This document shows positions 16,499 through 26,718 of a DNA stretch of 49,792 nt, piece after piece. Source of the DNA: Lachnospiraceae bacterium. GTDB lineage: Bacteria; Bacillota; Clostridia; Lachnospirales; Lachnospiraceae. A program made the position numbers and the translations under genes. Numbering within the stretch: position 1 is the stretch's first letter; the number at the start of each line of letters is the position of its first letter. The stretch covers positions 1 through 49,792 of the forward strand of contig JAFUTQ010000003.1 in assembly GCA_017484135.1 (NCBI GenBank), written 5' to 3'. A model generated the notes under the pieces. It saw nothing but the letters and a program-made list of their open reading frames with translations. It made no database searches and had not been told where the DNA came from.

Positions 16499-18409
16499 AT
16501 GGCAAAAATTGAACTGTTAAGTCAGGATACCATTGACAAAATTGCTGCGGGAGAGGTAGTGGAACGCCCAAGCTCCGTGGTAAAGGAACTGGTAGAAAAC
16601 TCTCTGGATGCGGGCGCGAATGCGATCACCGTAGAGATCAAGGAGGGCGGAATCTCCTTTATCCGGATATCCGATAACGGCTCCGGCATTGAAAAAAGTG
16701 ATCTGCGGCTGGCTTTTCTGCGACATTCCACCAGCAAAATACAGTCGGTGGAGGATCTTTTTACCGTGTCGTCCCTGGGCTTTCGGGGAGAGGCGCTTTC
16801 CAGTATCGCGGCGGTAAGTCAGGTGGAGCTGATCACCAAGACCAGAGCAGAATTTACCGGATCCAGATACCGGATTGAGGGATCGAAAGAGGTGTCGTGT
16901 GAGGAAATCGGTGCGCCGGACGGAACGACTTTGATTGTGCGGAACCTGTTTTACAACACACCGGCAAGGAAAAAGTTTTTAAAAAGCGCCCAGACTGAGG
17001 GAAACTATATTCATGAATTGATGCAGCGCTTGATCCTGTCGCACCCGGAGGTTTCCTTTAAATTTATTATGAACGGTCAGGTACGACTGCAGTCCTCTGG
17101 AAATTCCAACGTCAAGGATATCATTTATCATATATACGGACGAGACATTACCCGGGAGCTTCTTTCGTTTGAACATACAACGGAGCAGTTCACTGTCTCT
17201 GGTTTTTTGGGAAAGCCGCAGATATCCAGAGGCAATCGTAACTATGAGATTTATTTCATCAATGGCCGGTTTATCAGAAATAAAATCATTGCAAAAGCGA
17301 TTGAGGACGCCTACAAACCGTATGTCATGCAGCATCAGTTTCCCATGACGGTTCTTTATTTTCAGATGGACAGCGCCGCCATGGATGTAAATGTACATCC
17401 GACAAAAATGGAGCTTCGCTTTGAAAATCAGGAGGCATTTTATTATATCCTGACCGAGCTGATTTCTGATCGTCTGCGTCATCAGGACATGATTCCGCAG
17501 GTGCCGGTGGATGATGGAGAGACAAATACGAATGAAAAACCGGTTCCTTCAAAAGAAGAGACTCTGCCGGAACCCTTTGAGGTCAATCGCATGGCGAAGC
17601 AAAAGCTTTTTGCGCTTCGGGAAGAAGTGCGAAAAGACAGTCCGTATGAGGCGAAATTTTCGGATGAAATCCTGCAGAAGAAAGCAGAGCCGTCTGTGCC
17701 GGGGGAGCAGCCATCCACAGATGCCTCGGATTCCGGGAAAAAACAGCCTTTCGAAGAGCCTGCGTTTATCCGGGAGGATACTGCGGCTGATTCTTACGAA
17801 CAGCAGCGTTTTCTGGATGAACAGTCTATGGTACGCCAGAAGATCCTCGGACAGCTGTTTGATACCTACTGGCTGGTGGAATTTGATGATAAGCTGTTTA
17901 TTGTGGATCAGCATGCGGCGCATGAGAAGGTTTTGTTTGAACGGTTCCGCAGACAGTTTGCGCAAAAGGAATTTCCGTCCCAGGTCATCAGTCCGCCCAT
18001 GGTGATTTCCCTGTCCATGCGGGAAATACAGACGCTGGAGCAATATATGGAGCATTTTACGAAATTGGGCTTTGTCATAGAACCCTTTGGCGGGAGCGAG
18101 TACAATGTATGCGGAATCCCATCCAATCTTTACCGACTGGATCCCAAGGCAGTCCTGATCGAAATGCTGGATGATCTGACCGAGGGGCCAGGTGAAAACC
18201 AAACGCCGGAGATTTTGTGGGACAAGCTTGCCACGATGGCCTGCAAAGCTGCGGTAAAGGGAAATAACTGTTTGAGCATGGCGGAAATGGAGACACTTAT
18301 GAAGGAACTTATGAAGCTTGAAAATCCCTATCACTGTCCCCACGGAAGACCGACGATTATCTCCATGAGCAAATATGAAATCGAAAAGAAGTTTAAGCGG
18401 ATTGTATGA
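16499..18409 (+). CDS. mutL: DNA mismatch repair endonuclease MutL
   Basis: 636 residues. GHKL ATPase that couples MutS to strand incision. N-terminal motifs: IDKIAAGEVVERPSSVVKEL (motif I), DNGSGI (II), GFRGEALSSIAAV (III). A variable acidic linker of roughly 100 residues follows, then a C-terminal domain with the endonuclease motif DQHAAHEKVLFE starting at D470, as expected in organisms lacking MutH. The zinc-site CPHGRP is also present near the end. AGGGGGA 4-5 nt before ATG 16499. Confidence 0.97.
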   Translation: MAKIELLSQDTIDKIAAGEVVERPSSVVKELVENSLDAGANAITVEIKEGGISFIRISDNGSGIEKSDLRLAFLRHSTSKIQSVEDLFTVSSLGFRGEALSSIAAVSQVELITKTRAEFTGSRYRIEGSKEVSCEEIGAPDGTTLIVRNLFYNTPARKKFLKSAQTEGNYIHELMQRLILSHPEVSFKFIMNGQVRLQSSGNSNVKDIIYHIYGRDITRELLSFEHTTEQFTVSGFLGKPQISRGNRNYEIYFINGRFIRNKIIAKAIEDAYKPYVMQHQFPMTVLYFQMDSAAMDVNVHPTKMELRFENQEAFYYILTELISDRLRHQDMIPQVPVDDGETNTNEKPVPSKEETLPEPFEVNRMAKQKLFALREEVRKDSPYEAKFSDEILQKKAEPSVPGEQPSTDASDSGKKQPFEEPAFIREDTAADSYEQQRFLDEQSMVRQKILGQLFDTYWLVEFDDKLFIVDQHAAHEKVLFERFRRQFAQKEFPSQVISPPMVISLSMREIQTLEQYMEHFTKLGFVIEPFGGSEYNVCGIPSNLYRLDPKAVLIEMLDDLTEGPGENQTPEILWDKLATMACKAAVKGNNCLSMAEMETLMKELMKLENPYHCPHGRPTIISMSKYEIEKKFKRIV

Positions 18410-18431
18410 TGCCGGGATCGGAGACAAAAGT

Positions 18432-19376
18432 ATGAAAAAACCACTGATCGTCCTTACCGGTCCCACTGCGGTGGGAAAGACGGAATTATCCATAAAGCTG
18501 GCTGCGCAAATCGGCGGAGAAATCATCTCTGCCGATTCCATGCAGGTATATAAAGGGATGGATATCGGCTCTGCCAAGATTACACCCGAACAGCAGCATG
18601 GAATCCCGCATTATCTCATTGATGTATGTGAGCCGTGGGAGGAATTTCACATCGTAAAATTTCAGGAATATGCAAAACAATATATGCAGGACATCTATGC
18701 GCACGGCCACATTCCGATTCTGACAGGGGGAACCGGATTTTATATTCAGGCTGTTTTGTATGATATTGATTTTACCGGGCAGGATAAGGACGAGGGATAT
18801 CGAAAAAAACTGGAGAAACTGGCGGAAGAACGCGGAAATGAATGTCTGCATCAGATGCTTTGTGAGGTTGACCCAAAGGCCGCACAGCAGATTCATGCCA
18901 ATAACAAAAAACGTGTGATCCGGGCACTGGAATTTTATCACACAACCGGAAAACGGATTTCGGAGCACAACGAGAACCAGCAGCAGAGAACCTCTCCGTA
19001 TAATTTTTTGTATCTGGTGTTATCCGATGTACGTGCCAGACTGTATGAGAGGATTGACCGGAGAGTGGATGTCATGATCGAAAACGGTCTGGTGCAGGAG
19101 GTACAGGGGCTCAAGGATTTAGGCTGCAGCCGGAATATGGTTTCCATGCAGGGGCTGGGCTATAAGGAAATTCTGGATTATCTGGACGGGAACCATACGC
19201 TTGATGAGGCGGTTACCATCATCAAGCGGGATACCAGACATTTTGCCAAGCGTCAGATTACATGGTTTAAGCGGGAACGAGAGGTAACGTGGGTAAACAA
19301 GCCGGACTTTGATTATGACGAGGAACGGATGCTTGCCTATATCATGGAAGAACTGGAAAAGAGGAGCATCATATGA
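18432..19376 (+). CDS. miaA: tRNA dimethylallyltransferase MiaA
   Basis: 314 residues. Transfers a dimethylallyl group to N6 of A37 in tRNAs reading UNN codons. P-loop GPTAVGKT at residues 10-17, then the DSMQVYKGMDIGSAK substrate region and the TGGTGFYIQAV and KRDTRHFAKRQITWFKRE tRNA-binding segments. GGAG 8 nt before ATG 18432 sets the start; a longer in-frame reading that begins inside mutL lacks family homology. The gene follows mutL directly, the usual Firmicutes order. Confidence 0.96.
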   Translation: MKKPLIVLTGPTAVGKTELSIKLAAQIGGEIISADSMQVYKGMDIGSAKITPEQQHGIPHYLIDVCEPWEEFHIVKFQEYAKQYMQDIYAHGHIPILTGGTGFYIQAVLYDIDFTGQDKDEGYRKKLEKLAEERGNECLHQMLCEVDPKAAQQIHANNKKRVIRALEFYHTTGKRISEHNENQQQRTSPYNFLYLVLSDVRARLYERIDRRVDVMIENGLVQEVQGLKDLGCSRNMVSMQGLGYKEILDYLDGNHTLDEAVTIIKRDTRHFAKRQITWFKREREVTWVNKPDFDYDEERMLAYIMEELEKRSII

Positions 19377-20671
19377 AACAGGAGTGTATGATCGAACAGT
19401 ACAAACAGATGGGGATTGATCCGAAGGTGTATGCCTTTGGCGAAAAAATCGAACGGGAATTAAAGCCGCGCTTTGACCGGATTGATGAGACGGCGGAGTA
19501 CAACCAGATGAAGGTGCTTCGTGCAATGCAGGAAAACAGGGTTTCCGCGGAGTGCTTTGCCATGTCAAACGGATACGGCTACAACGATCTCGGACGGGAT
19601 ACGCTGGAAAAGGTGTATGCCGCCTGCTTTCGCGGGGAGGATGCGCTGGTGCGGCCGCAGATTACCTGTGGTACGCACGCCCTTGCGCTTGCACTTTTTT
19701 CCAATCTGCGGCCGGGAGACGAATTGCTTTCCCCGGTGGGAAAGCCTTATGACACGTTGGAAGAGGTGATCGGAATCCGTCCGTCACAGGGCTCGCTGGC
19801 AGAATATGGAATTACCTACCGACAGGTTGAGCTGCTGGCAGACGGCTCGTTTGATTATGACGCGATTAAAAACGCGATTCATGAAAAGACAAAGCTGGTT
19901 ACGATTCAGCGCTCCAAGGGATATCAGACCAGACCGTCTCTGTCGGTAGAACGGATCGGGGAGCTGATTGCCTTCGTCAAGTCGATAAAGCCTGATCTCA
20001 TCTGTATGGTTGACAACTGTTACGGAGAGTTTGTGGAGGAGCGGGAGCCTCTGGAGGTGGGCGCGGACATGATCGTCGGCTCCCTGATAAAAAATCCCGG
20101 AGGCGGGCTTGCGCCCATCGGCGGATATATCGTCGGAAAAAAGGAGTGTGTTGCAAACGCGGCGCATCGCCTGACCTCTCCGGGGCTTGGGAAAGAGGTT
20201 GGCGCGTCCTTAAATGTCATTGCTTCCTTTTATCAGGGCTTCTTTCAGGCACCGGTAGTAACCGCGGGAGCCTTAAAGGGTGCGATTTTTGCCGCGAATA
20301 TCTATGAGCGGCTGGGGTTTGCGGTTGTTCCGGGAGCTTTGGAACCGCGATGTGATATTATACAGGCCGTGACCTTAAACAGTGCAGAGGGGCTGATCGC
20401 TTTCTGCAAGGGGATTCAGGCAGCTGCACCGGTAGACAGCTATGTGACGCCGGAGCCGTGGGACATGCCCGGCTATGACAGTGAGGTGATTATGGCGGCC
20501 GGAGCGTTTGTGCAGGGCTCGTCCATCGAGCTGAGCGCGGACGGACCGTTAAAGCCCCCTTATGCGGTGTATTTTCAAGGCGGTTTGACGTGGTATCATG
20601 CGAAATGCGGAATTTTGATGTCGCTGCAAAAACTTTACGAACAGAATCTTGTTAATAAGGAGCTGTTGTGA
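19373..20671 (+). CDS. ynbB: PLP-dependent methionine gamma-lyase-like protein (YnbB / aluminium-resistance family)
   Basis: 432 residues. A fold-type I PLP enzyme. The PLP lysine is within IVGSLIKNPGGGLAPIGG; GYGYNDLGRDTLEKVYA and the RPQITCGTHALALALF substrate region fit the YnbB family that is almost always downstream of miaA in Firmicutes. Older databases call it aluminium-resistance protein; the true reaction is not established. GAGGAG just before ATG 19373, which overlaps the miaA stop. Confidence 0.88.
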   Translation: MKQECMIEQYKQMGIDPKVYAFGEKIERELKPRFDRIDETAEYNQMKVLRAMQENRVSAECFAMSNGYGYNDLGRDTLEKVYAACFRGEDALVRPQITCGTHALALALFSNLRPGDELLSPVGKPYDTLEEVIGIRPSQGSLAEYGITYRQVELLADGSFDYDAIKNAIHEKTKLVTIQRSKGYQTRPSLSVERIGELIAFVKSIKPDLICMVDNCYGEFVEEREPLEVGADMIVGSLIKNPGGGLAPIGGYIVGKKECVANAAHRLTSPGLGKEVGASLNVIASFYQGFFQAPVVTAGALKGAIFAANIYERLGFAVVPGALEPRCDIIQAVTLNSAEGLIAFCKGIQAAAPVDSYVTPEPWDMPGYDSEVIMAAGAFVQGSSIELSADGPLKPPYAVYFQGGLTWYHAKCGILMSLQKLYEQNLVNKELL

Positions 20672-20704
20672 TAATATGGTACGGAGAGAGTGGAAAGAGG
20701 TACT

Positions 20705-21388
20705 ATGAACCACACAACAAAAGAACTGCCTGTATCGGAACGCCCCTATGAGAAATGTATGGAACAGGGACCGGAACGGCTGTCGGACGCGGAGCTTCTG
20801 GCAGTCCTTTTAAGGACAGGAACTCCGGGGAACAATGTCGTGCGGCTTGCCACAGCTGTTTTACAGAAGGGCGGCGGAAATCTGCTGGCGCTGTACCAGC
20901 TGAGTATGGACGAGCTCATGCAGATTCCCGGCATCGGCCAGGTAAAAGCAATTCAGCTGAAATGTATGGCAGAATTGTCCAAGCGTATTGCCAGAACGGG
21001 GCGGAGAGACGCGGTGGTGCTTTCGGATGCACGAAGCATTGCCGCCTATTATATGGAGCAGCTGCGCCATGAACAGCAGGAGAATCTGATCTTATGCATG
21101 TTTGATGCCAAGTGCCGTCTGATCCGGGAACGGGTACTTACGATCGGAACGGTCAATGCATCTTTGATCTCTCCCCGCGAAATTTTTATTCAGGCGCTGG
21201 AGCAGCATGCGGTGCATGTTATTCTGGTACACAATCATCCCAGCGGCAATCCCACTCCCAGCAAACAGGATGTTTCGGTGACCGAACAGGTTCGGGCGTG
21301 CGGAATGATGATAGGAATAGAGCTTTTGGATCATATTATTATCGGGGACAAGCGTTATTTTAGTTTTAAGGAACAGGAAATGATTTAA
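20705..21388 (+). CDS. radC: RadC-family JAB/MPN protein (DUF2466)
   Basis: 227 residues from ATG 20705, close behind GGAAAGAGG; a GTG five codons upstream has no properly spaced RBS. An N-terminal helix-hairpin-helix (LMQIPGIGQVKAIQLKC) precedes a JAB1/MPN metalloprotease-like domain with the metal ligands in HNHPSGNPTPSKQDVSVT. Despite the name, no repair function is proven. It precedes mreB by 20 bp, a conserved neighbourhood in Firmicutes. Confidence 0.93.
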   Translation: MNHTTKELPVSERPYEKCMEQGPERLSDAELLAVLLRTGTPGNNVVRLATAVLQKGGGNLLALYQLSMDELMQIPGIGQVKAIQLKCMAELSKRIARTGRRDAVVLSDARSIAAYYMEQLRHEQQENLILCMFDAKCRLIRERVLTIGTVNASLISPREIFIQALEQHAVHVILVHNHPSGNPTPSKQDVSVTEQVRACGMMIGIELLDHIIIGDKRYFSFKEQEMI

Positions 21389-21408
21389 TTTTCCGAAGGG
21401 AGAAAACA

Positions 21409-22425
21409 ATGTCAAACAATGTTTACGGGATTGACTTAGGAACTTCAAACATCAAAGTATATTGTAAATTGACGGGAAAAACACTGAATGAAAAAAATAC
21501 AATTGCAATTGTCAATAAAAATCAGATGTATGCCTATGGGGATGCGGCATATGCCATGTATGAAAAGGCACCCGAGCACATCCATGTATCCTTTCCCATT
21601 GTAAACGGGGTCATTGCGGATTTTAATAACATGCAGACCATGATGTTCGAGCTTCTGGAGAAGCATACGAAGGGGAAGGCGCGCGGCGCGGAATTTATTG
21701 TAGCGGTGCCTACGGATATTACAGAGGTAGAGAAAAAGGCTTTTTTTGATATTTTCTATAAAAGCAAGATGCGGCCGAAGTCCGTGCAGCTCTGCGAAAA
21801 GCCGTTGGCGGACGCGGTGGGGCTCGGCTTGGATGTAAACGAGCCTACGGGGCGTATGATTGTAGATATTGGTGCCGACACGACGGAGATATCGGTCATT
21901 TCCCTCAGCGGTCTGGTGCTTAGTGATCTGCTTCATTTCGGCGGAAACCGTATTGATGAGTCAATTATCAGTTATATCAGACGAAACAATGAACTTGTCA
22001 TTGGAAAGAAAACAGCCAAGGCATTGAAGGAAGAGCTGGGCTCCGGTATACCCGGCATGGAAAACAGTATGATCGTGGTCGGGCGCGATGTGGTAAGCGG
22101 TCTGCCCATTGAAATGGAGGTCACGGCGGAGACGGTCTATGAGGCCATCAGGGAAAATCTCAATTCCATCTGTACCTCCATCAAGATGATTCTGGAGAAG
22201 ACGCCGCCGGAGCTCGCCAGAGACATTATCCGCTCCGGAATTTATATTACCGGCGGGGCATCCCAGATTCATGATCTGTCCACCCTGTTTACGCAGATTA
22301 CCAATATTAAGGTCAATTCCTGTGAATTGCCGGAGGAAAGCGCGGTCAGAGGGCTAAACAAGATCGTATCGGATGATAAGTATAGCCATTTGGGATACAG
22401 CATGAAAACAAAAATTTATAAGTAG
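21409..22425 (+). CDS. mreB: Actin-like rod-shape protein MreB
   Basis: 338 residues. Membrane-associated actin homologue that guides lateral wall synthesis together with MreC, MreD, RodA and PBP2. Nucleotide-binding motifs are present: GIDLGTSNIKVYCK (phosphate 1), VDIGADTTEISVISL (phosphate 2) and ITGGASQIHDL (adenosine). It is somewhat divergent from classical MreB: SNIKVY replaces the usual ANTLVY in the first motif. GAAGGGAG precedes the ATG. Followed at once by mreC and mreD. Confidence 0.9.
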   Translation: MSNNVYGIDLGTSNIKVYCKLTGKTLNEKNTIAIVNKNQMYAYGDAAYAMYEKAPEHIHVSFPIVNGVIADFNNMQTMMFELLEKHTKGKARGAEFIVAVPTDITEVEKKAFFDIFYKSKMRPKSVQLCEKPLADAVGLGLDVNEPTGRMIVDIGADTTEISVISLSGLVLSDLLHFGGNRIDESIISYIRRNNELVIGKKTAKALKEELGSGIPGMENSMIVVGRDVVSGLPIEMEVTAETVYEAIRENLNSICTSIKMILEKTPPELARDIIRSGIYITGGASQIHDLSTLFTQITNIKVNSCELPEESAVRGLNKIVSDDKYSHLGYSMKTKIYK

Positions 22426-22445
22426 ATTTTACACAGAGGCATAAC

Positions 22446-23306
22446 ATGAGGCGTAGATCGAAATCCAGATTTAACATTCCAACCAAATATCTGCTCATTG
22501 CGTTGACGGTCATTTGTATTGTGGCGATGTACGTCAGCTTTGCCTTAAATCTTTCCGGCGGGCCCTTAAATACAGTGGCAGGGGTTGTGTTTGGTCCCAT
22601 GCAGCGCGGCATCAACAGTGCGGGAACCTGGATGTCCGACAAGGCCTCGAACTTCAAGCAGTTGAATGACGTGATGGCGGAGAACGAAGAACTGAGAGCA
22701 CAGGTGGAGCAGCTGACGGAGGAGTTGGATGCCATTAAGCTGGATGAATACGAACTGAACAATCTTCGGGAGCTCTTAGAACTGGACAAGCAATACAGTG
22801 ATTATGACAAGACGGCGGCTTATGTGATCGGAAAGGATGCCGGAAACTGGTTTGAAAATTTCATCATAGACAAAGGGACGAATGATGGAATTGAAGTGGA
22901 TATGAATGTGATTGCGGGAAGCGGACTGGTGGGGATTGTCTATGATGTGGGACCGAATTATGCCAAGGTGCGGTCCATCATCGATGATTCTTCGCAGGTG
23001 TATGGAATGGTACTCAATACCTCGGACAATTGCGTGGTCAGCGGAAGCCTCCAGTCTATGAACCGGGATCAGGTAATTGGATTTTCCGATCTGAAGGATA
23101 CCGATCAGAAGGTACATGTCGGAGATGCGGTTGTTACCAGCAATGTCAGCAGCAAATACATGGAAGGAATTCTGATTGGTTATGTCAGCACAATCACGGA
23201 GGATTCCAATCATCTGACAAAATCCGGTACAATTACACCGACGGTGGATTTTGAGCATCTGCAACAGGTGCTTGTTATTATGGAAAAGAAGGAAACGGGG
23301 GAGTGA
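22446..23306 (+). CDS. mreC: Rod-shape protein MreC
   Basis: 286 residues. Bitopic membrane protein: short basic N-terminus, one helix (LLIALTVICIVAMYVSFAL), then a coiled coil (about residues 70-105, LNDVMAENEELRAQVEQLTE) and the beta-rich MreC domain. The family segment NDGIEVDMNVIAGSGLVGIV is clear. It bridges cytosolic MreB with the periplasm-side synthases. RBS AGAGG 7 nt before ATG 22446. Confidence 0.93.
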   Translation: MRRRSKSRFNIPTKYLLIALTVICIVAMYVSFALNLSGGPLNTVAGVVFGPMQRGINSAGTWMSDKASNFKQLNDVMAENEELRAQVEQLTEELDAIKLDEYELNNLRELLELDKQYSDYDKTAAYVIGKDAGNWFENFIIDKGTNDGIEVDMNVIAGSGLVGIVYDVGPNYAKVRSIIDDSSQVYGMVLNTSDNCVVSGSLQSMNRDQVIGFSDLKDTDQKVHVGDAVVTSNVSSKYMEGILIGYVSTITEDSNHLTKSGTITPTVDFEHLQQVLVIMEKKETGE

Positions 23307-23307
23307 C

Positions 23308-23829
23308 ATGCGCCGAAAGATATCCGTGGCATTGATGATTGTGATATGCTTCTTTTTGCAAACTACATTATTTAAATCGCTGTCCTTTTCCTCCATTTCG
23401 CCGAATCTGCTGATTATAGTGACTGCTTCCTTTGGCTTTATGAGAGGGCAGAAGGAAGGCATGTTCATCGGATTTTTCAGCGGCCTTCTTGTGGATGCTT
23501 TTTTTGCGAATGTGTTTGGCTTTTATGCACTTTTGTACATGTATGTGGGATGGGTAAACGGATTTTTCAAGAAACATTTTTTCCCGGATGATATTGCTTT
23601 GCCGATGCTTTTAATTTCAGGTAGTGATTTTTTTTATAATATCACGATTTATTTTTTTCGATTTTTATTTCGGAGCAGATTTTCCTTTGGCTTTTATCTG
23701 CTACACATAATCATTCCGGAGCTGGTATATACCCTTTTGATTTCCATATTGCTTTATTTTGTTATATTAAAAATTAATCAGAAATTGGAAGAGATTGAAA
23801 AAAGGAGCGCTGGTAAGTTTGGTTCATAG
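23308..23829 (+). CDS. mreD: Rod-shape protein MreD
   Basis: 173 residues, mostly hydrophobic, with about five to six membrane helices; the opening KISVALMIVICFFLQTTLF matches MreD. GGGGGAG 4 nt before ATG 23308 fixes the start, just after the mreC stop. Integral component of the elongasome. Its 3' end overlaps the first codons of the PBP2 gene. Confidence 0.9.
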   Translation: MRRKISVALMIVICFFLQTTLFKSLSFSSISPNLLIIVTASFGFMRGQKEGMFIGFFSGLLVDAFFANVFGFYALLYMYVGWVNGFFKKHFFPDDIALPMLLISGSDFFYNITIYFFRFLFRSRFSFGFYLLHIIIPELVYTLLISILLYFVILKINQKLEEIEKRSAGKFGS

Positions 23830-26677
23830 TATCAGAGTTTTTTTTCGAAAAATATTTAAATCAAGAATTTTTGTCTTTTCTGTGGTAATGGTGATGCTTA
23901 GCAGCGTCCTGTTAGGACGCCTTTTTTATCTGCAGATTATTAAGGGGGAAGAGTATCTGGATAATTACAGTATACGAATCCAGAAGAGTGTGGTTTTAAA
24001 CAGCACCAGAGGAAATATCTATGACCGGAACGGAGAGCTTTTGGCTTACAACGAGCTTGCCTATTCCATTACGATTGAGGATAACGGAACCTATCCCACG
24101 TCCAAGGCAAAGAATGAGTCGATGAATAACGAGCTTTACCGCATCATCAAATGTCTGGATGAAAACGGAGATCAGATCATCAATAATTTTGAAATTTCCC
24201 TGAATAAAGACGGTTCCTATTCCTTTAACGTGGACGGAAATACGAGGAAACGTTTTCTGGCAGATGTATACGGACATCAGAAGACGGATGAGCTGCAGTA
24301 TAATAAGAAGCTTGGCTATAATGAATCCGAGGCGACCGCAGAGCAGGTGATGGACTATTTGTGCACCGGCGGAGATACAAAGGGCTATGAGCTTTCGGAG
24401 GAGGAGTATGACCGGGAGGATCTGTACCGCATTGTGGTGCTTCGCTATGCCATCTCCTTAAACAGCTACCAGAAGTACATTGCGACAACCATTGCCCAGA
24501 ATGTCAGCGACCGTACCGTGGCCTACATCGTCGAGAACCGCAATACCCTGCAGGGAACGGACATTGCGGAGGATTCTGTGCGAAGATATACAGATGCAAA
24601 ATATTTTTCCCATATCATTGGCTATACCGGAAAAATCTCGCAGGATGAATATGAGAGCCTGTCGGAAACGGATGATTCCTACACCTTAAACGATGTGATC
24701 GGGAAATCGGGCATTGAGCAGTATATGGACAGCACCCTGCGCGGAACCAAGGGCAGTGAAACCGTGTATGTAGACAGTATGGGAAAGGTCATTGAGGCGA
24801 CGGATCGGATCGAGCCGAATGCCGGAAATGATGTCTACCTGTCCATTGACATGGAGCTGCAGGAGGCGGTCTATGATCTGCTGGAGCAAAAGATTGCAGG
24901 AATTGTCTATTCCAAGATTGTAAACATGAAGGCTACGGATCGTGTGGCGGAGGATGCCTCCGATATTACCATTCCCATTGATGATGTTTATTTTGCTTTG
25001 ATTGACAACAATATATTGGATGCGGAGGAGTTTGGCAGAGCGGGGGCTTCCGAGTCGGAACAGAGTATTTATCAGGCTTTTTTGCAAAAACAGAGCGAGG
25101 TAATCGAACAAATTAAATCAGAATTAAACAAAGAGACACCCGCACCGCTGGAGGAATTGGACAAAGAGCAGCAGACTTACATGAATTATATCGAAACCAT
25201 GCTGGAGAATACAGGCGTTTTGCTGTCTGATGAAACAGATACTTCCGATTCTGTCTATCAGGATTATAAAAACGACAAAATCAGCACGGCAGAATACTTA
25301 AAATATGCAATCAGTCACAATTGGATTGACATTACCGCGTTTACCATGAATGAAAAATATTCCGATTCCGATGAAGTGTATGATGCACTGTGTGGTTATA
25401 TTCTGGATGCACTGCAGAAGGATCCGGATTTCTCAAAAAAACTGTACAAATATATGATCCGGGCTGATCAGATCAGCGGGAAGCAGCTCTGTCTTGCGTT
25501 GTACGATCAGAAGGTGCTGCCGATGGATGAGGATGCAAAGCAGCTGCAGACGGGCAGTCTCAGCGCTTATTATTTTATCAAGCAGAAGATAAAAAATCTT
25601 GAAATCACACCGGCGCAGCTTGCGTTGGATCCCTGTTCCGGTTCCTGTGTGATTGCGGATGTTCAGACCGGAGAGCTGCTTGCATGTGTTACCTATCCCG
25701 GTTATGATACAAATCGACTTGCAAATACCATGGATGTGGATTATTATAATACATTGTATAATGATAAATCGGTTCCGTTTTATAACTATGCGACACAGCA
25801 GCGAACGGCACCCGGCTCCACCTTTAAGATGATATCTGCTTCCGCGGGACTGACAGAGGGTGTGATCACAACCGCCACAAAGATTGAGGATAAGGGACAG
25901 TTTGAAGAGGTGGTCAACGGACCGCGATGCTGGATTTATCCGCACACGCACGGTTACATCAATGTTTCGGAGGCACTGCGTGATTCATGTAACTACTTTT
26001 TTTATAAGGTGGGGTATGATCTGAGCATGGAAAACGGCGTATACAATGAGGAGAAGGGCGTCTCGTTGATTAATAAATATTCGTCCATGTACGGTCTGGA
26101 TGAAAAGACCGGCATAGAGATTGCAGAAGCCGAGCCCAGACAGACAACGGAATATCCGATCACATCGGCCATCGGTCAAAGTAATAACAGCTTTACAACG
26201 ATTCAGTTGTCCCGTTATGTGACGGCAGTTGCCAACAGTGGGACGGTATATAATTATACGCTCCTTTCCAAGACGACTGATTCCGACGGGCATGTCATAG
26301 AAACCTACGAGCCTACGGTGCGCAATGAGATCGATGAGATTGCCGGGGACAGCTGGGCAGCAATTCACTCCGGCATGAAGATGGTGGTGGAGGAGCATGC
26401 ACAGTTTGACGGGCTCGGCGTGGACTCTGCCGGAAAAACGGGAACGGCCCAGCAGGTCAAAACACGACCGAATCATGCTTTGTATGTGGGCTATGCGCCG
26501 TACAATCGGCCGGAGATTTCCATTGCCTGCCGCATTGCGTACGGATATTCTTCCACCAATGCAGCAGATTTGGCGGCTTCCGTATACAAGTATTATTTTA
26601 ACCTGGAGGATAAGGAGCTTTTATTAGACGGACAGGCGGACGAAAACGGTTCTGTCTCAAATTCCTTTAATGACTAG
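23819..26677 (+). CDS. mrdA: Penicillin-binding protein 2 (class B PBP, elongasome transpeptidase), extended form
   Basis: 952 residues from TTG 23819, chosen because AAAGGAG ends 11 nt before it; an upstream TTG (23795) has its own SD only 1 nt away. N-terminal membrane helix, a PBP dimerisation domain (NSTRGNIYDRNGELLAYNE), then a transpeptidase domain with STFK (S667, K670), SCN (S723-N725) and KTGT (K873). Crosslinks lateral peptidoglycan with RodA. It is about 250-300 residues longer than usual class B PBPs because a mostly helical, charged stretch (about residues 360-605) sits before the SGSCVIADVQTGELLA start of the catalytic domain. Confidence 0.9.
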   Translation: MVHSIRVFFRKIFKSRIFVFSVVMVMLSSVLLGRLFYLQIIKGEEYLDNYSIRIQKSVVLNSTRGNIYDRNGELLAYNELAYSITIEDNGTYPTSKAKNESMNNELYRIIKCLDENGDQIINNFEISLNKDGSYSFNVDGNTRKRFLADVYGHQKTDELQYNKKLGYNESEATAEQVMDYLCTGGDTKGYELSEEEYDREDLYRIVVLRYAISLNSYQKYIATTIAQNVSDRTVAYIVENRNTLQGTDIAEDSVRRYTDAKYFSHIIGYTGKISQDEYESLSETDDSYTLNDVIGKSGIEQYMDSTLRGTKGSETVYVDSMGKVIEATDRIEPNAGNDVYLSIDMELQEAVYDLLEQKIAGIVYSKIVNMKATDRVAEDASDITIPIDDVYFALIDNNILDAEEFGRAGASESEQSIYQAFLQKQSEVIEQIKSELNKETPAPLEELDKEQQTYMNYIETMLENTGVLLSDETDTSDSVYQDYKNDKISTAEYLKYAISHNWIDITAFTMNEKYSDSDEVYDALCGYILDALQKDPDFSKKLYKYMIRADQISGKQLCLALYDQKVLPMDEDAKQLQTGSLSAYYFIKQKIKNLEITPAQLALDPCSGSCVIADVQTGELLACVTYPGYDTNRLANTMDVDYYNTLYNDKSVPFYNYATQQRTAPGSTFKMISASAGLTEGVITTATKIEDKGQFEEVVNGPRCWIYPHTHGYINVSEALRDSCNYFFYKVGYDLSMENGVYNEEKGVSLINKYSSMYGLDEKTGIEIAEAEPRQTTEYPITSAIGQSNNSFTTIQLSRYVTAVANSGTVYNYTLLSKTTDSDGHVIETYEPTVRNEIDEIAGDSWAAIHSGMKMVVEEHAQFDGLGVDSAGKTGTAQQVKTRPNHALYVGYAPYNRPEISIACRIAYGYSSTNAADLAASVYKYYFNLEDKELLLDGQADENGSVSNSFND

Positions 26678-26718
26678 AGGGCGGTGCATGCCGAAACATG
26701 ATACAAGGAGGAACACCT

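Noticed and set aside
17549-18577. 342-residue minus-strand open frame
   Set aside because: Antisense to mutL and miaA, both with full domain motifs.
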